Assembly (NCBI RefSeq): GCF_005144885.1
Contig: NZ_CP039690.1
Location: 2,555,001-2,619,000, forward strand
Direction: 5' to 3'
DNA length: 64,000 nt
Origin: Phreatobacter stygius
Lineage (GTDB): Bacteria > Pseudomonadota > Alphaproteobacteria > Rhizobiales > Phreatobacteraceae
The notes beneath the pieces are model-generated. The model was not told the DNA's origin and did not search any database. It saw nothing but the letters and a program-made list of their open reading frames with translations. A program made the translations under genes and the position numbers. Every line of letters begins with the position of its first letter. Positions within the stretch are counted from its first letter, which is position 1. This document shows, piece by piece, positions 35,131 through 43,662 of this stretch.

Positions 35131-35508
35131 TCAGCGCGCCGGATCGGGCATCGACGCGGCGGGCTGCCACAGCTCGATCGGATTGCCTTCCGGATCATGG
35201 ATGCGGCAGAAACGGCCAACCTCGGAGTCCCATTCCGCGCGGGTCTCGGTCGCGATGCCGGCGGCCTTCAGGTCGGCCATCATCCGGTCGAGATCGTCGA
35301 CCCGGAAATTGACCATCCACTGTTGCGCCGCCCGGCCGAAATAGGCGGTGTCCTCGGCGAAGGGCGAAAACACCGTCGGGCCGGCAGTCTGGCTCCAGAC
35401 GCTCCTGGCGATATCGTCGATCCCGAGATGGGTCTCGTACCAGGCAGCCAATGCCTTGGGGTCGCGGGCGCGAAAGAACAGCCCGCCAATGCCTGTCACC
35501 TTGGCCAT
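35131..35508 (-). CDS. VOC (glyoxalase/bleomycin-resistance) family protein
   Basis: A 125-residue single-domain VOC protein: [21 protein letters not shown] at the start, then [18 protein letters not shown] and the C-terminal metal-ligand region [14 protein letters not shown]. The start at 35508 opens the conserved domain; the longer frame reaching 36396 is antisense to the next gene. Substrate unknown. Convergent with the SDR gene. Confidence 0.88.
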   Translation of the reverse strand: MAKVTGIGGLFFRARDPKALAAWYETHLGIDDIARSVWSQTAGPTVFSPFAEDTAYFGRAAQQWMVNFRVDDLDRMMADLKAAGIATETRAEWDSEVGRFCRIHDPEGNPIELWQPAASMPDPAR

Positions 35509-35718
35509 GTTCGGTCTCCGACAAACGCCATGACATTGGCCGATATCGTCGGTCACCGCGCGGCGACACGCAACCGCACGGCCGCCGCATGGCAGCACGC
35601 CGCGTCCAGCCATGCCCGAATCGCCGCCATGCTCATCCCATCGACAGGGGTTGAAAGCCCTTGCCCTCGCGGCGCCGGCAGACGACTTTGGCGCCGATGG
35701 AATGAGGAGACGTTTGCG

Positions 35719-36705
35719 ATGGGCACGTTCAAGGCGGTGGTGGTGACCAAGGGCGAGACCGGCACGACGGCCGCGCTGTCGACCTTCGACGAAAACGACC
35801 TGATGGACGGCGATGTCACCGTCCGCGTCTCGCATTCGACGCTCAACTACAAGGACGGCCTGGCGCTGACCGGCAAGGCGCCGGTGATCCGGCGCTTCCC
35901 GATGATCCCCGGCATCGACTTCGCCGGCGTGGTCGAGACCTCGAGCCATGCCGATTTCAAGCCCGGCGACGCCGTCATCCTCAATGGCTGGGGCACCGGC
36001 GAGACCCATCTCGGCGCCTTCGCCGAAAAGACCCGGGTCAAGGGTGACTGGCTGGTGCCGCTGCCCGCCGGGTTGTCGTCTGCCGAAGCCATGGCGGTCG
36101 GCACTGCCGGTTACACCGCCATGCTCTGCGTCATGGCGCTGGAACGCCACGGCATCCGGCCGGACCGGGGGCCGGTGGTGGTAACCGGCGCCGCCGGTGG
36201 CGTCGGCTCGGTCGCCACCGCGCTGCTCGCCAAGCTCGGCTACCACGTCATCGCCTCCACCGGCCGGCCGCAGGAGGCCAGCTATCTCACCGCGCTCGGC
36301 GCGGCCGAGATCATCGATCGTGCCGAATTGTCGGGCCCGGCCAAGCCGCTCGCCAAGGAACGCTGGGCCGGCGGTGTCGATTCGGTCGGCTCGCACACCC
36401 TCGCCAATGTGCTCGCCATGACCCGTTACGGCGGCGCGGTCGCGGCCTGCGGCCTCGCCCAGGGCATGGACCTGCCGACCACCGTGGCACCCTTCATCCT
36501 GCGCGGCGTGTCGCTGCTCGGCGTCGATTCGGTGATGGCGCCGAAAACGCTGAGGCTCGAGGCCTGGTCCAGGCTGGCGCGCGATCTCGATCGGGAGAAG
36601 CTCGCCACCATCACCTCGACCATCCCGCTCGAGAGCGTCATCGAGGCTGGTCAGGCGATCATCGAGGGACGCATTCGCGGCCGGGTTGTCGTCACGATTG
36701 ATTGA
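35719..36705 (+). CDS. acuI: Acrylyl-CoA reductase / YhdH-type quinone oxidoreductase
   Basis: A 328-residue zinc-free medium-chain dehydrogenase. Motifs: [45 protein letters not shown], and the NADPH-binding [22 protein letters not shown] followed by [11 protein letters not shown]. AcuI/YhdH enzymes reduce acryloyl-CoA to propionyl-CoA with NADPH. It stands alone here, so the physiological substrate is inferred from family only. Confidence 0.9.
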   Translation: MGTFKAVVVTKGETGTTAALSTFDENDLMDGDVTVRVSHSTLNYKDGLALTGKAPVIRRFPMIPGIDFAGVVETSSHADFKPGDAVILNGWGTGETHLGAFAEKTRVKGDWLVPLPAGLSSAEAMAVGTAGYTAMLCVMALERHGIRPDRGPVVVTGAAGGVGSVATALLAKLGYHVIASTGRPQEASYLTALGAAEIIDRAELSGPAKPLAKERWAGGVDSVGSHTLANVLAMTRYGGAVAACGLAQGMDLPTTVAPFILRGVSLLGVDSVMAPKTLRLEAWSRLARDLDREKLATITSTIPLESVIEAGQAIIEGRIRGRVVVTID

Positions 36706-36794
36706 GCCAACCCGCCGAATCCTGAAAGCCGCACCAAATATTGCTGTTGCGAGCCGGTTCGGCTCGCAACAGATGTCGAGGTAAGGACAGGATC

Positions 36795-37370
36795 ATGATG
36801 CCGTTGCGCCGAACAGTCGTGCATTGTTTCCTTCTGGCCGGGCTCGGCTTGGGACTGTCCGGTTTGGGATTGCCCGGCCTGGGGTTGACCCGGCACGCCA
36901 TGGCGCAGGTCCGCATCCCCGGCGACCCGGCCACGCCCGGCGGTCCGCTCGGCCTGCCGCTGGGCAGCGGCGACCCTCAGCAGCAAATCCTGCAACAGCA
37001 GCAACAGCTTCAACAGCAACAGCGCGACCGCGACGCCCAGCAGTTGCAGCAGCAGCAGATCCAGCGCCAGCAGATCCAGGATCAGCAGAGGTGGCAAAGA
37101 AGCCTGCAGCAGCAACAGCGCGGCGAGCAGGTCCAGCCACGCTTCCAGCCGCAGCCCGTGCAGGGACGCCGGCCTTCGCCGCCGATCACCAGGCAGCCGC
37201 CGCCATCCGACCAGGGCTCGGATTGCCGGACCGTCGAGCGCCGCCTGCGCGGCGGCCGGGTCGTGCAGCGGCGGGAATGCCGGGTTTGCGACCCGCCGAT
37301 CGAAAATTACGGCGTGCTGGTCGAGGCCCGCCGCCCGCGCTGCCGCGTGGTCTCCCGCCCGGTCGGCTGA
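36795..37370 (+). CDS. Gln-rich exported protein of unknown function
   Basis: A 191-residue protein with a Leu/Gly-rich N-terminal signal sequence (residues 1-36, ending around HAMAQ). A central segment (about residues 60-115) is dominated by Gln, with runs such as QQQQQLQQQQ. The C-terminal part has Cys pairs (SDCRTVERR, RRECRVCDPP, RPRCRV) that may form disulfides in the periplasm. The ATG at 36795 has AAGGA seven bases upstream. I recognise no family. Confidence 0.65.
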   Translation: MMPLRRTVVHCFLLAGLGLGLSGLGLPGLGLTRHAMAQVRIPGDPATPGGPLGLPLGSGDPQQQILQQQQQLQQQQRDRDAQQLQQQQIQRQQIQDQQRWQRSLQQQQRGEQVQPRFQPQPVQGRRPSPPITRQPPPSDQGSDCRTVERRLRGGRVVQRRECRVCDPPIENYGVLVEARRPRCRVVSRPVG

Positions 37371-37485
37371 CCCGGACACGGGTGGCCGATTGTTGCGGCC
37401 GGGCCGGCCCGTTGGCGGTCCGCAATGCGAGGGATGGTCGTTGCATCGCAAAACGGCCATCATGGGCGCCGAACGTGAGACCGGT

Positions 37486-38853
37486 ATGACCCGAACGCGC
37501 CTCGTTATTTTCGGTGTTCTCAGCGCCATCGTCGGCTGCGCCGCGCTTGCGACCTTTTGGGTCAATCGGCCGACGACGTTGACCTTTGCCATTGGCCCGG
37601 CCGGCTCCGAGGCAGCCAAGCTTGTCGATGCCCTGAGGCTGTCGCTGTTGCGCGAGCGCTTGAGCGTCCGCCTGAAACTGATCACCTCGGATTCGCCGAG
37701 CGACAGCGCCGCCAAGATCGATCGCGGCGATGCGGACCTCGCCGTCGTGCGCGCCGACATCGCCTTCCCGCCCTCGGCGCTCGCCGTGGCGATTTGGCAG
37801 CGCAATCCGGTAGTGCTCGCCGCACCCGCCAGCTCCGGCATCGAGCGCTGGACCGACCTGCCCGGCAAGGCGGTCGGCGTCGTCGGCCGCGGCACCGGTT
37901 TCAACGTCCGCCTGGTCGAGACCATCCTGCGCGAGCACGGCATCCAGCCCTCCAGCGTCCGGCTCCTCGACATCCAGCCGTGGGAAGCCGGCGACGCCTT
38001 CAAGAAGCTGAAGATCCAGGCCCTGGTGACCATTGGCCCGGCCTCGGCCAAGCCGGTCGCCGACGCCATGGCCGGGCTGATCCGCGAGGCGCCGGAAGGG
38101 CGCATCACGTTGGTGCCGATCCGCGAAGCCGAAGCCATGGCCGACCGGGTCTTCTTCCTCGAATCGATCGATGTGGTCGCCGGCTCCTTCGGCTCCAATC
38201 CACCGCGGCCGCCGGAGAGCTTCCCGACCCTTGGCGTCGTGCACTATCTGGTGGCGCGGCGCACTTTGGCCGACACGGTGGTGTCGGAATTCACCCAGCA
38301 GCTGTTCACGCTGCGCCCGGCCCTGGCGACCCAGCATCCGGTGGCCTTTCGCATCGAGGTGCCGGAGACCGAAAAGGGCTCCTCGGTGCAGGTCCACCCG
38401 GGCGCGCTCGCCTATCTCACCGGCGAGCAGAAGACCTTCCTCGAACTCTACAGCGACTATCTCTACCTCGCGATCTTCGCGCTCTCGCTCGGCGGCTCGG
38501 CGATTGCGGCACTGGCCGGCTATTTCGGCATGGGCCGGCGCGAGGTCGACCCGGGACGGCTGCCGGAGGTCCTGCACCTGTTGCGCGATATCCGCGCCAC
38601 CGACGATCCCGACGAACTCGACCGGATCGCCCAGCGCGCCGACGACATCTTTGTCGAATCGATCGAGAAGTCGAAGGACCCGGGCTTTGATGAAGGGCGG
38701 TTCGCCACCTTGACGCTGGCCCTCGACCGGCTCAACGCCGCGCTGGCCGACCGCCGCCGGGCGCTGGCCATGCAGAGCGAATATGACGACGAGGACGACG
38801 GCCTGAGCGGCGACGGCCCGGCCGTGGCCCGGCCGGTGGCGTCGCGGGGGTGA
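37486..38853 (+). CDS. Membrane-anchored TAXI-family (TRAP) substrate-binding protein
   Basis: A 455-residue protein: N-terminal membrane segment (about residues 5-25), a TAXI-type periplasmic binding domain (about 30-315, with LTFAIGPAGSEAAKL and GVVGRGTGFNVRL), a second membrane helix (about 324-347) and a roughly 105-residue cytoplasmic tail rich in Asp, Glu and Arg. TAXI proteins normally deliver acids to a TRAP permease, but none is adjacent. The two-helix topology suggests a sensor or scaffold role, or service to a distant permease. An in-frame ATG at 37462 is an alternative start. Confidence 0.78.
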   Translation: MTRTRLVIFGVLSAIVGCAALATFWVNRPTTLTFAIGPAGSEAAKLVDALRLSLLRERLSVRLKLITSDSPSDSAAKIDRGDADLAVVRADIAFPPSALAVAIWQRNPVVLAAPASSGIERWTDLPGKAVGVVGRGTGFNVRLVETILREHGIQPSSVRLLDIQPWEAGDAFKKLKIQALVTIGPASAKPVADAMAGLIREAPEGRITLVPIREAEAMADRVFFLESIDVVAGSFGSNPPRPPESFPTLGVVHYLVARRTLADTVVSEFTQQLFTLRPALATQHPVAFRIEVPETEKGSSVQVHPGALAYLTGEQKTFLELYSDYLYLAIFALSLGGSAIAALAGYFGMGRREVDPGRLPEVLHLLRDIRATDDPDELDRIAQRADDIFVESIEKSKDPGFDEGRFATLTLALDRLNAALADRRRALAMQSEYDDEDDGLSGDGPAVARPVASRG

Positions 38854-38906
38854 CGGACCAGACGGGTGACGCTATAGCTTCGGGCCATCGTGGAAGGAGG
38901 GTCTCC

Positions 38907-39347
38907 GTGGCATCGGCGAAGTCAGACACATCGTTCAGTTCGATCGAGGAAGCCTGCATTGCCAAGGGCATGCGGATGACCGATCAGCGGCGGGTCATCG
39001 CGCGGGTCATCTCTTCCGCCGAGGATCATCCCGACGTCGAGGAACTGCACCGGCGCGCCAATGCCATCGATACCAATATCTCGCTGTCGACGGTCTATCG
39101 GACGGTCAAGCTGTTCGAGGATTCGGGCATCATCACCCGTCACGTCTTCGGCGACGGTCGGGCCCGTTATGAAACCATTCCGGAGGCGCACCATGATCAC
39201 CTGATCGATCTGCGCACCGGACGGGTGGTCGAATTCCAGTCCGAGGAGATCGAGCGCCTGCAGACCGAAATCGCCCGCAAGCTCGGCTACAAGCTGGTCG
39301 ATCATCGCCTCGAGCTCTATTGCGTGCCGCTCGATGACGAGCACTGA
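38907..39347 (+). CDS. fur: Fur family regulator (Fur/Mur type)
   Basis: A 146-residue Fur-family repressor: winged HTH (GMRMTDQRRVIARVI, NISLSTVYRTVKLFEDSG) and dimer domain with the regulatory metal ligands in AHHDHLIDLRTGRVVEF. The C-x-x-C pair found after HHDH in Escherichia coli Fur is missing, as in alphaproteobacterial Fur/Mur proteins, many of which sense manganese. The GTG at 38907 has the strong site GGAAGGAGG seven bases upstream, better than an in-frame ATG at 38850. It overlaps the acyltransferase gene by 14 bases. Confidence 0.9.
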   Translation: MASAKSDTSFSSIEEACIAKGMRMTDQRRVIARVISSAEDHPDVEELHRRANAIDTNISLSTVYRTVKLFEDSGIITRHVFGDGRARYETIPEAHHDHLIDLRTGRVVEFQSEEIERLQTEIARKLGYKLVDHRLELYCVPLDDEH

Positions 39348-40215
39348 CCTGCCCTCCGTCCAGCCGCCGGTGGATCAGTTCGGCCGGGAAGGCTCGAGCC
39401 CGTTCGACACCGTTCGCGCCATCTTCTGGCTGGCCGTGCTGATCGCCACGGCGGTCGTCCTGCTGCCGGTCCAGATGGTCGCCCATGCCTTGAAACTGCC
39501 GCTGCGCCATACCGTGCCGATGCTGTTCCACCGGGTCGTTCTGGTGGCGCTCGGCACCAAGGTGACCGTGCGCGGCGAGCCGACCACCCATCGCCCGGTG
39601 CTTTATGTGCCGAACCACGTGACCTGGGTCGACATCATGGTGCTCGGCTCGCTGGCGCCGGTTTCCTTCGTCGCCAAGTCCGAGGTCGCCACCTGGCCGG
39701 TCTTCGGTTATCTCGCCAAGCTCCAGCGTTCGATCTTTGTCGATCGCGACCGGCGCCACGCGACGCCCAAGACCGCCGATGAAATGATCGAGCGGATGCG
39801 CGAGGGCGAGCCGGTCGTGCTGTTCGCCGAAGGCACCTCGTCGGACGGCAATCGCATCCTGAAATTCCGCGGCGCCCTCATCGGCGCGGCCGAGAGCCTG
39901 GCGCGGGCCACCGGCGAGAGCGTCTGGATCCAGCCGATCGCGCTGGCCTATCGGCGCATCAACGGCCTGCCGGCCGGCCGCCAGCATCGCCCGCGCATTT
40001 CCTGGTCCGGCGACATCGCCATGATCCCCCATGCCTGGGCCCTGCTCAAGGACGGCGCCGTCGATGTCGACGTCATCTTCGGTAATCCCGTGCCGTTCGA
40101 TCCGAGCGCCGACCGCAAGGCGATCGCCCATTACCTCGAGGCGCGCGTCCGCGGCCTGCACGCGGCGGCATTGACCGGCAAGGATGACAGCCTGCCGCCG
40201 CTCTCCTCGCTCTGA
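39334..40215 (+). CDS. 1-acyl-sn-glycerol-3-phosphate acyltransferase (PlsC/OlsA-like)
   Basis: A 293-residue membrane acyltransferase with an N-terminal helix (about residues 28-48) and the PlsC motifs NHVTWVD (H-x4-D), the KSEVATWPVFG region, FVDRDRR and FAEGTSSDG. It transfers an acyl chain to lysophosphatidic acid or lyso-ornithine lipid at the inner membrane. It starts inside the end of the Fur gene in another frame, so the two are probably co-translated, an arrangement that might tie lipid synthesis to metal status. Confidence 0.9.
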   Translation: MTSTDLPSVQPPVDQFGREGSSPFDTVRAIFWLAVLIATAVVLLPVQMVAHALKLPLRHTVPMLFHRVVLVALGTKVTVRGEPTTHRPVLYVPNHVTWVDIMVLGSLAPVSFVAKSEVATWPVFGYLAKLQRSIFVDRDRRHATPKTADEMIERMREGEPVVLFAEGTSSDGNRILKFRGALIGAAESLARATGESVWIQPIALAYRRINGLPAGRQHRPRISWSGDIAMIPHAWALLKDGAVDVDVIFGNPVPFDPSADRKAIAHYLEARVRGLHAAALTGKDDSLPPLSSL

Positions 40216-43200
40216 TCAGGGCGTAAGGCCTTCGCGCGCCAGCGCCGCGGCAAGGGCGTCGTCCGGCACGACCATGATGTCGGGCACGGCGGTCCAGACC
40301 AGCCAGGCCTCGATCGGGCGGTCGTCATGGATCCGCGCCAGCAGCGCGCGATAGAGCGCGAGCTGCGTCACATAGCTCTCCGGCACCTCCGCCAGCTGGC
40401 GCGGCGCCGGGTCGTTGGTCTTGAAATCCGCGATGACGATCCGGCCGGTCTCGATCACCAGCCGGTCGATCTGTCCGGACACTGGCCGGCCATTCAGGGT
40501 TCCGGCGATCGGCACTTCGGCGCGGCTCGCCGCGGTGAACAGCGGCCCGAAGCGCGGGTCCGCGAGGATCGCCGCAACGCTTGCCGCGATCGCCTGCCGC
40601 CCCTCCTCGTCGATCGACGTCTGGCGTGCCAGGAACCGCCAGGTCGCCTCCTCGCGCTTGTCGCGCGCGACATCGGGCAAGGATTGCAGCAGGCGATGGG
40701 TCAGCGTGCCGCGCTTCAGCGCGGCTTCGCGGGCCGCCACGGCATCGGGCGAGAACGGCAGGCGCCGGCCCTTGCCGGAATCGACATGCATCCCGGACGG
40801 CGTCACCGGCCGAGGCGGGATCGCGACCGCCGGCGCGGGGCGCCGGAGCCAGGCCGGTTCGACCTCGGCAGCGAGGGTTTCCACGGCCGGCGCGGCGGCA
40901 GCCGCCAGGTCGGCTTGGCCCAAGAGCCAGCGCTTGACCGTGCCGTCCCCATCATCGGCCGGTTGCTCGACCGCTTTTTCGTGCAGCGCCTGGGCGATCA
41001 TGTCGTACCAGGCATCGGTCGACCCCCGGACGGGCTTCGCGCCGCAGATGATCAGCTTGTCGGCCGCGCGCGTCATGGCGACATAGAGCAGCCGGCGATA
41101 TTCCTGCGCCTGGCGGTCGCGGTGATGGTCCCGCGCCGCGGCCACGACCTCGACATCGGCCTTTTTCGACGGCGACCAGACCAGATGTGGCACCGCGCCT
41201 TCCGGTCCGGCGCCAGGTGCGATCTTGAACAGTTTCGGGTCGAACTGGCCGCCCGGCTTGCTCATCGTATCGGCCAGGATGACGATATCCGCCTCCAGGC
41301 CCTTGGCGCCATGCACGGTCATGACGCGCACCTCGTTGCGGCCGAGATCCATGTCGCGTTTCACCTCCGTGGCACTCGCCCGCATATAGGTCAGGAAACC
41401 GCGCAGTGTCGGGATGTCGCTCGCCTCGAAGGCCAGCGCCAGGGACAGGAACTCATCGATGGCATCCGCCGCCTCGAAGCCGAGGCGGGCCAGGATGCGT
41501 GCCCGGCCGCCGTCGCGCGCCAGCACCTGGGCGAAAAAGCTGGCTGGCGTCAGAACCAGCGCCTCGTCGCGCCAGCGCCGGATCTGCTGCGCAAAGGCAA
41601 GGCCGGTCGCCTGAACCGCCGCCCAGAGCGACCCGGGACGTCTGGCTGCCAGCGCCATGAGTTCGTCCTCGCCGAGGCCGACCAGCGGGCTCTTCAGCAC
41701 GGTGGCGAGCGACAGGTCGTCATCCGGCGTCAGCAGGCAGTCGGCCAGCGCCATCAGGTCCATGACCGCGATATGTTCGCCGAGGATCAGACGATCGGCG
41801 CCGGCCACCGGCACGTTCTGGTTCTTCAGGGCTCGGATCACCTGGTCGAACAGGGCGCCGCGCCGCCGCACCAGGATCAGGATGTCGCCGGGCGCGATCG
41901 GCTTGTCCTTGTCCGGCAGGCGGTCGCGCCGGTCGAGCCAGATGCGGATGTGACCGGCGATCCGGCCGGCAAGCCGCGCCACCGGATCGGAGATTTCCAT
42001 GGCATCGAGCGGTGCGGTCCAGGGCGAACGATCCTCGGCCTCCTGCTTTTCGATCGGCGGCCAGAGCTCGACGATGCCCGGCGCCGCGCGCCGCGCGGCT
42101 TCGTGCGGCGCCAGCGACCCCTGGTCGGCCGAGAGGCCGCGGCGCGTGGCCGGGTCGTCGAACACCCGATCGACCGCGCCGAGCACGACCGGCGTCGAGC
42201 GGAACGAGAAGTTCAGCCGGACTTGCTCGAACGGTTTGCCGGCCTGTCCGAACGCCCGAGCGAATTTCAGCCGCATGTCGGTGAACCAGGCGGGGTCGGC
42301 GCCCTGGAACGAATAGATCGACTGCTTCTCGTCGCCAACGACGAACAGGGTTCGCGCCGTGTCGCGCGCGCCTTCCCCATCGGTGAATTCGGCGACCAGC
42401 GCGCTGACCAGTTCCCATTGCCCGGGGCTGGTGTCCTGGGCTTCGTCGACCAGGATATGGTCGATGCCCTGGTCGAGCTTGTAGAGGATCCAGCGGGCAT
42501 CGACGCGGGCGAACAGGGCGCGGGTCTTGCCGACCAGATCGTCGAAATCGAGCGCGCCGCGCGCCGCTTTCTCAGCTTCGACCCGGGTCAGGACGGCCTC
42601 CGCGAGCGTCAGCAAGGCGGCGGTGCGATCGCGCAGTGCAGCGGCCTTTTGCCGGCGCAACAGCAGACCGAGGCGCTCCTGTTCCCGATCGAAGCGGCCG
42701 GCGAGCGCCGGCTCCGCGTCGCGGACGGCCTTGGTGAGGATGGTCTTTCTGAGGTCCCCTTCCTTGGTGAAGAAGATCGCCCGGTAGTGCTCGATGAACA
42801 GGGCCGGATCTTTCGCCGCCTGGCGCAGCCGCGCCGCAATGTCCCGTTCCGTGGCTTTCGTCGAGAGCTGCTCGAGCGTCGCCGCGACCGACAGCCATTC
42901 CGACGGCGGCACGAGCGCCGCACCGAGCGCCTCGGCGGCAAGGCTCGCCTCGCTATCGGCCGGCGACACCCCGAGCGTCTCGCCGAGCGCTGCCATGGCG
43001 CGACCGAAATCCGCTTCGGTCTTGATCTGGCCGAGCACCGCGTCACGCGCATTGACCGCTTCGGACAGGAGCTCGGTGACCGTCTGGTCGGCGGCCGCCA
43101 CCGACAAGGACGCCAGCGCCCGGCCGAGGCGGCCCTGCGGATCGGCCGCTGCCTTCAGGAGCACGGCGAGCTTGGCCCGCTCCACCGTTTCGGCCTTGCC

Positions 43201-43662
43201 GCGGTCGTCCATCACGGTGAACTGCGAGGCGACATTGGCCTCGAACGGGAACTGGTGCAGCACGCGCTCGCAAAAGGCGTGAATGGTCTGAACCTTGAGG
43301 CCGCCGGGCGTCTCCAGGGCTTCGGCGAACAGCCGCCGCGCCCGGATGATCCGCCTGGCGCTCGGCCTGATACCGTCGAGATCCAGGAGCGCCGCGCCGA
43401 GCCTCTGGTCGTCGAGCCCGGTCCATTCGCCAAGCATGGCGAAGACCCGGTTCGCCATGGTCGCGGCCGCCGCCTTGGTGAAGGTCAGACAGAGGATTGC
43501 GCCGGGCGGCGTGCCTTCCAGCATCAGCCGCACCACGCGGCGCGCCAGCACATAGGTCTTGCCCGAGCCGGCATTGGCCGCGACCCAGACCGAGATCAGC
43601 GGATCGGAGGCCTTGCGCTGTGCGATGGCAGCGTCGGGCGGAGCGACGATCGCGCGGCTCAT
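40216..43662 (-). CDS. addA: ATP-dependent helicase/nuclease subunit A (double-strand break repair)
   Basis: A 1148-residue UvrD-type helicase fused to a RecB-type nuclease. Walker A is AANAGSGKTYVLARRV; the Walker B region is LVDEAQDTSPGQWELV; later motifs include FVVGDEKQSIYSFQGADP, NFSFRST, VMTVHGAKGLEADIV and VAMTRAADKL. The nuclease motif near the C-terminus is VIADFKTNDPA. With AddB it resects broken ends for RecA. Its ATG overlaps the addB stop by four bases. Confidence 0.95.
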   Translation of the reverse strand: MSRAIVAPPDAAIAQRKASDPLISVWVAANAGSGKTYVLARRVVRLMLEGTPPGAILCLTFTKAAAATMANRVFAMLGEWTGLDDQRLGAALLDLDGIRPSARRIIRARRLFAEALETPGGLKVQTIHAFCERVLHQFPFEANVASQFTVMDDRGKAETVERAKLAVLLKAAADPQGRLGRALASLSVAAADQTVTELLSEAVNARDAVLGQIKTEADFGRAMAALGETLGVSPADSEASLAAEALGAALVPPSEWLSVAATLEQLSTKATERDIAARLRQAAKDPALFIEHYRAIFFTKEGDLRKTILTKAVRDAEPALAGRFDREQERLGLLLRRQKAAALRDRTAALLTLAEAVLTRVEAEKAARGALDFDDLVGKTRALFARVDARWILYKLDQGIDHILVDEAQDTSPGQWELVSALVAEFTDGEGARDTARTLFVVGDEKQSIYSFQGADPAWFTDMRLKFARAFGQAGKPFEQVRLNFSFRSTPVVLGAVDRVFDDPATRRGLSADQGSLAPHEAARRAAPGIVELWPPIEKQEAEDRSPWTAPLDAMEISDPVARLAGRIAGHIRIWLDRRDRLPDKDKPIAPGDILILVRRRGALFDQVIRALKNQNVPVAGADRLILGEHIAVMDLMALADCLLTPDDDLSLATVLKSPLVGLGEDELMALAARRPGSLWAAVQATGLAFAQQIRRWRDEALVLTPASFFAQVLARDGGRARILARLGFEAADAIDEFLSLALAFEASDIPTLRGFLTYMRASATEVKRDMDLGRNEVRVMTVHGAKGLEADIVILADTMSKPGGQFDPKLFKIAPGAGPEGAVPHLVWSPSKKADVEVVAAARDHHRDRQAQEYRRLLYVAMTRAADKLIICGAKPVRGSTDAWYDMIAQALHEKAVEQPADDGDGTVKRWLLGQADLAAAAAPAVETLAAEVEPAWLRRPAPAVAIPPRPVTPSGMHVDSGKGRRLPFSPDAVAAREAALKRGTLTHRLLQSLPDVARDKREEATWRFLARQTSIDEEGRQAIAASVAAILADPRFGPLFTAASRAEVPIAGTLNGRPVSGQIDRLVIETGRIVIADFKTNDPAPRQLAEVPESYVTQLALYRALLARIHDDRPIEAWLVWTAVPDIMVVPDDALAAALAREGLTP

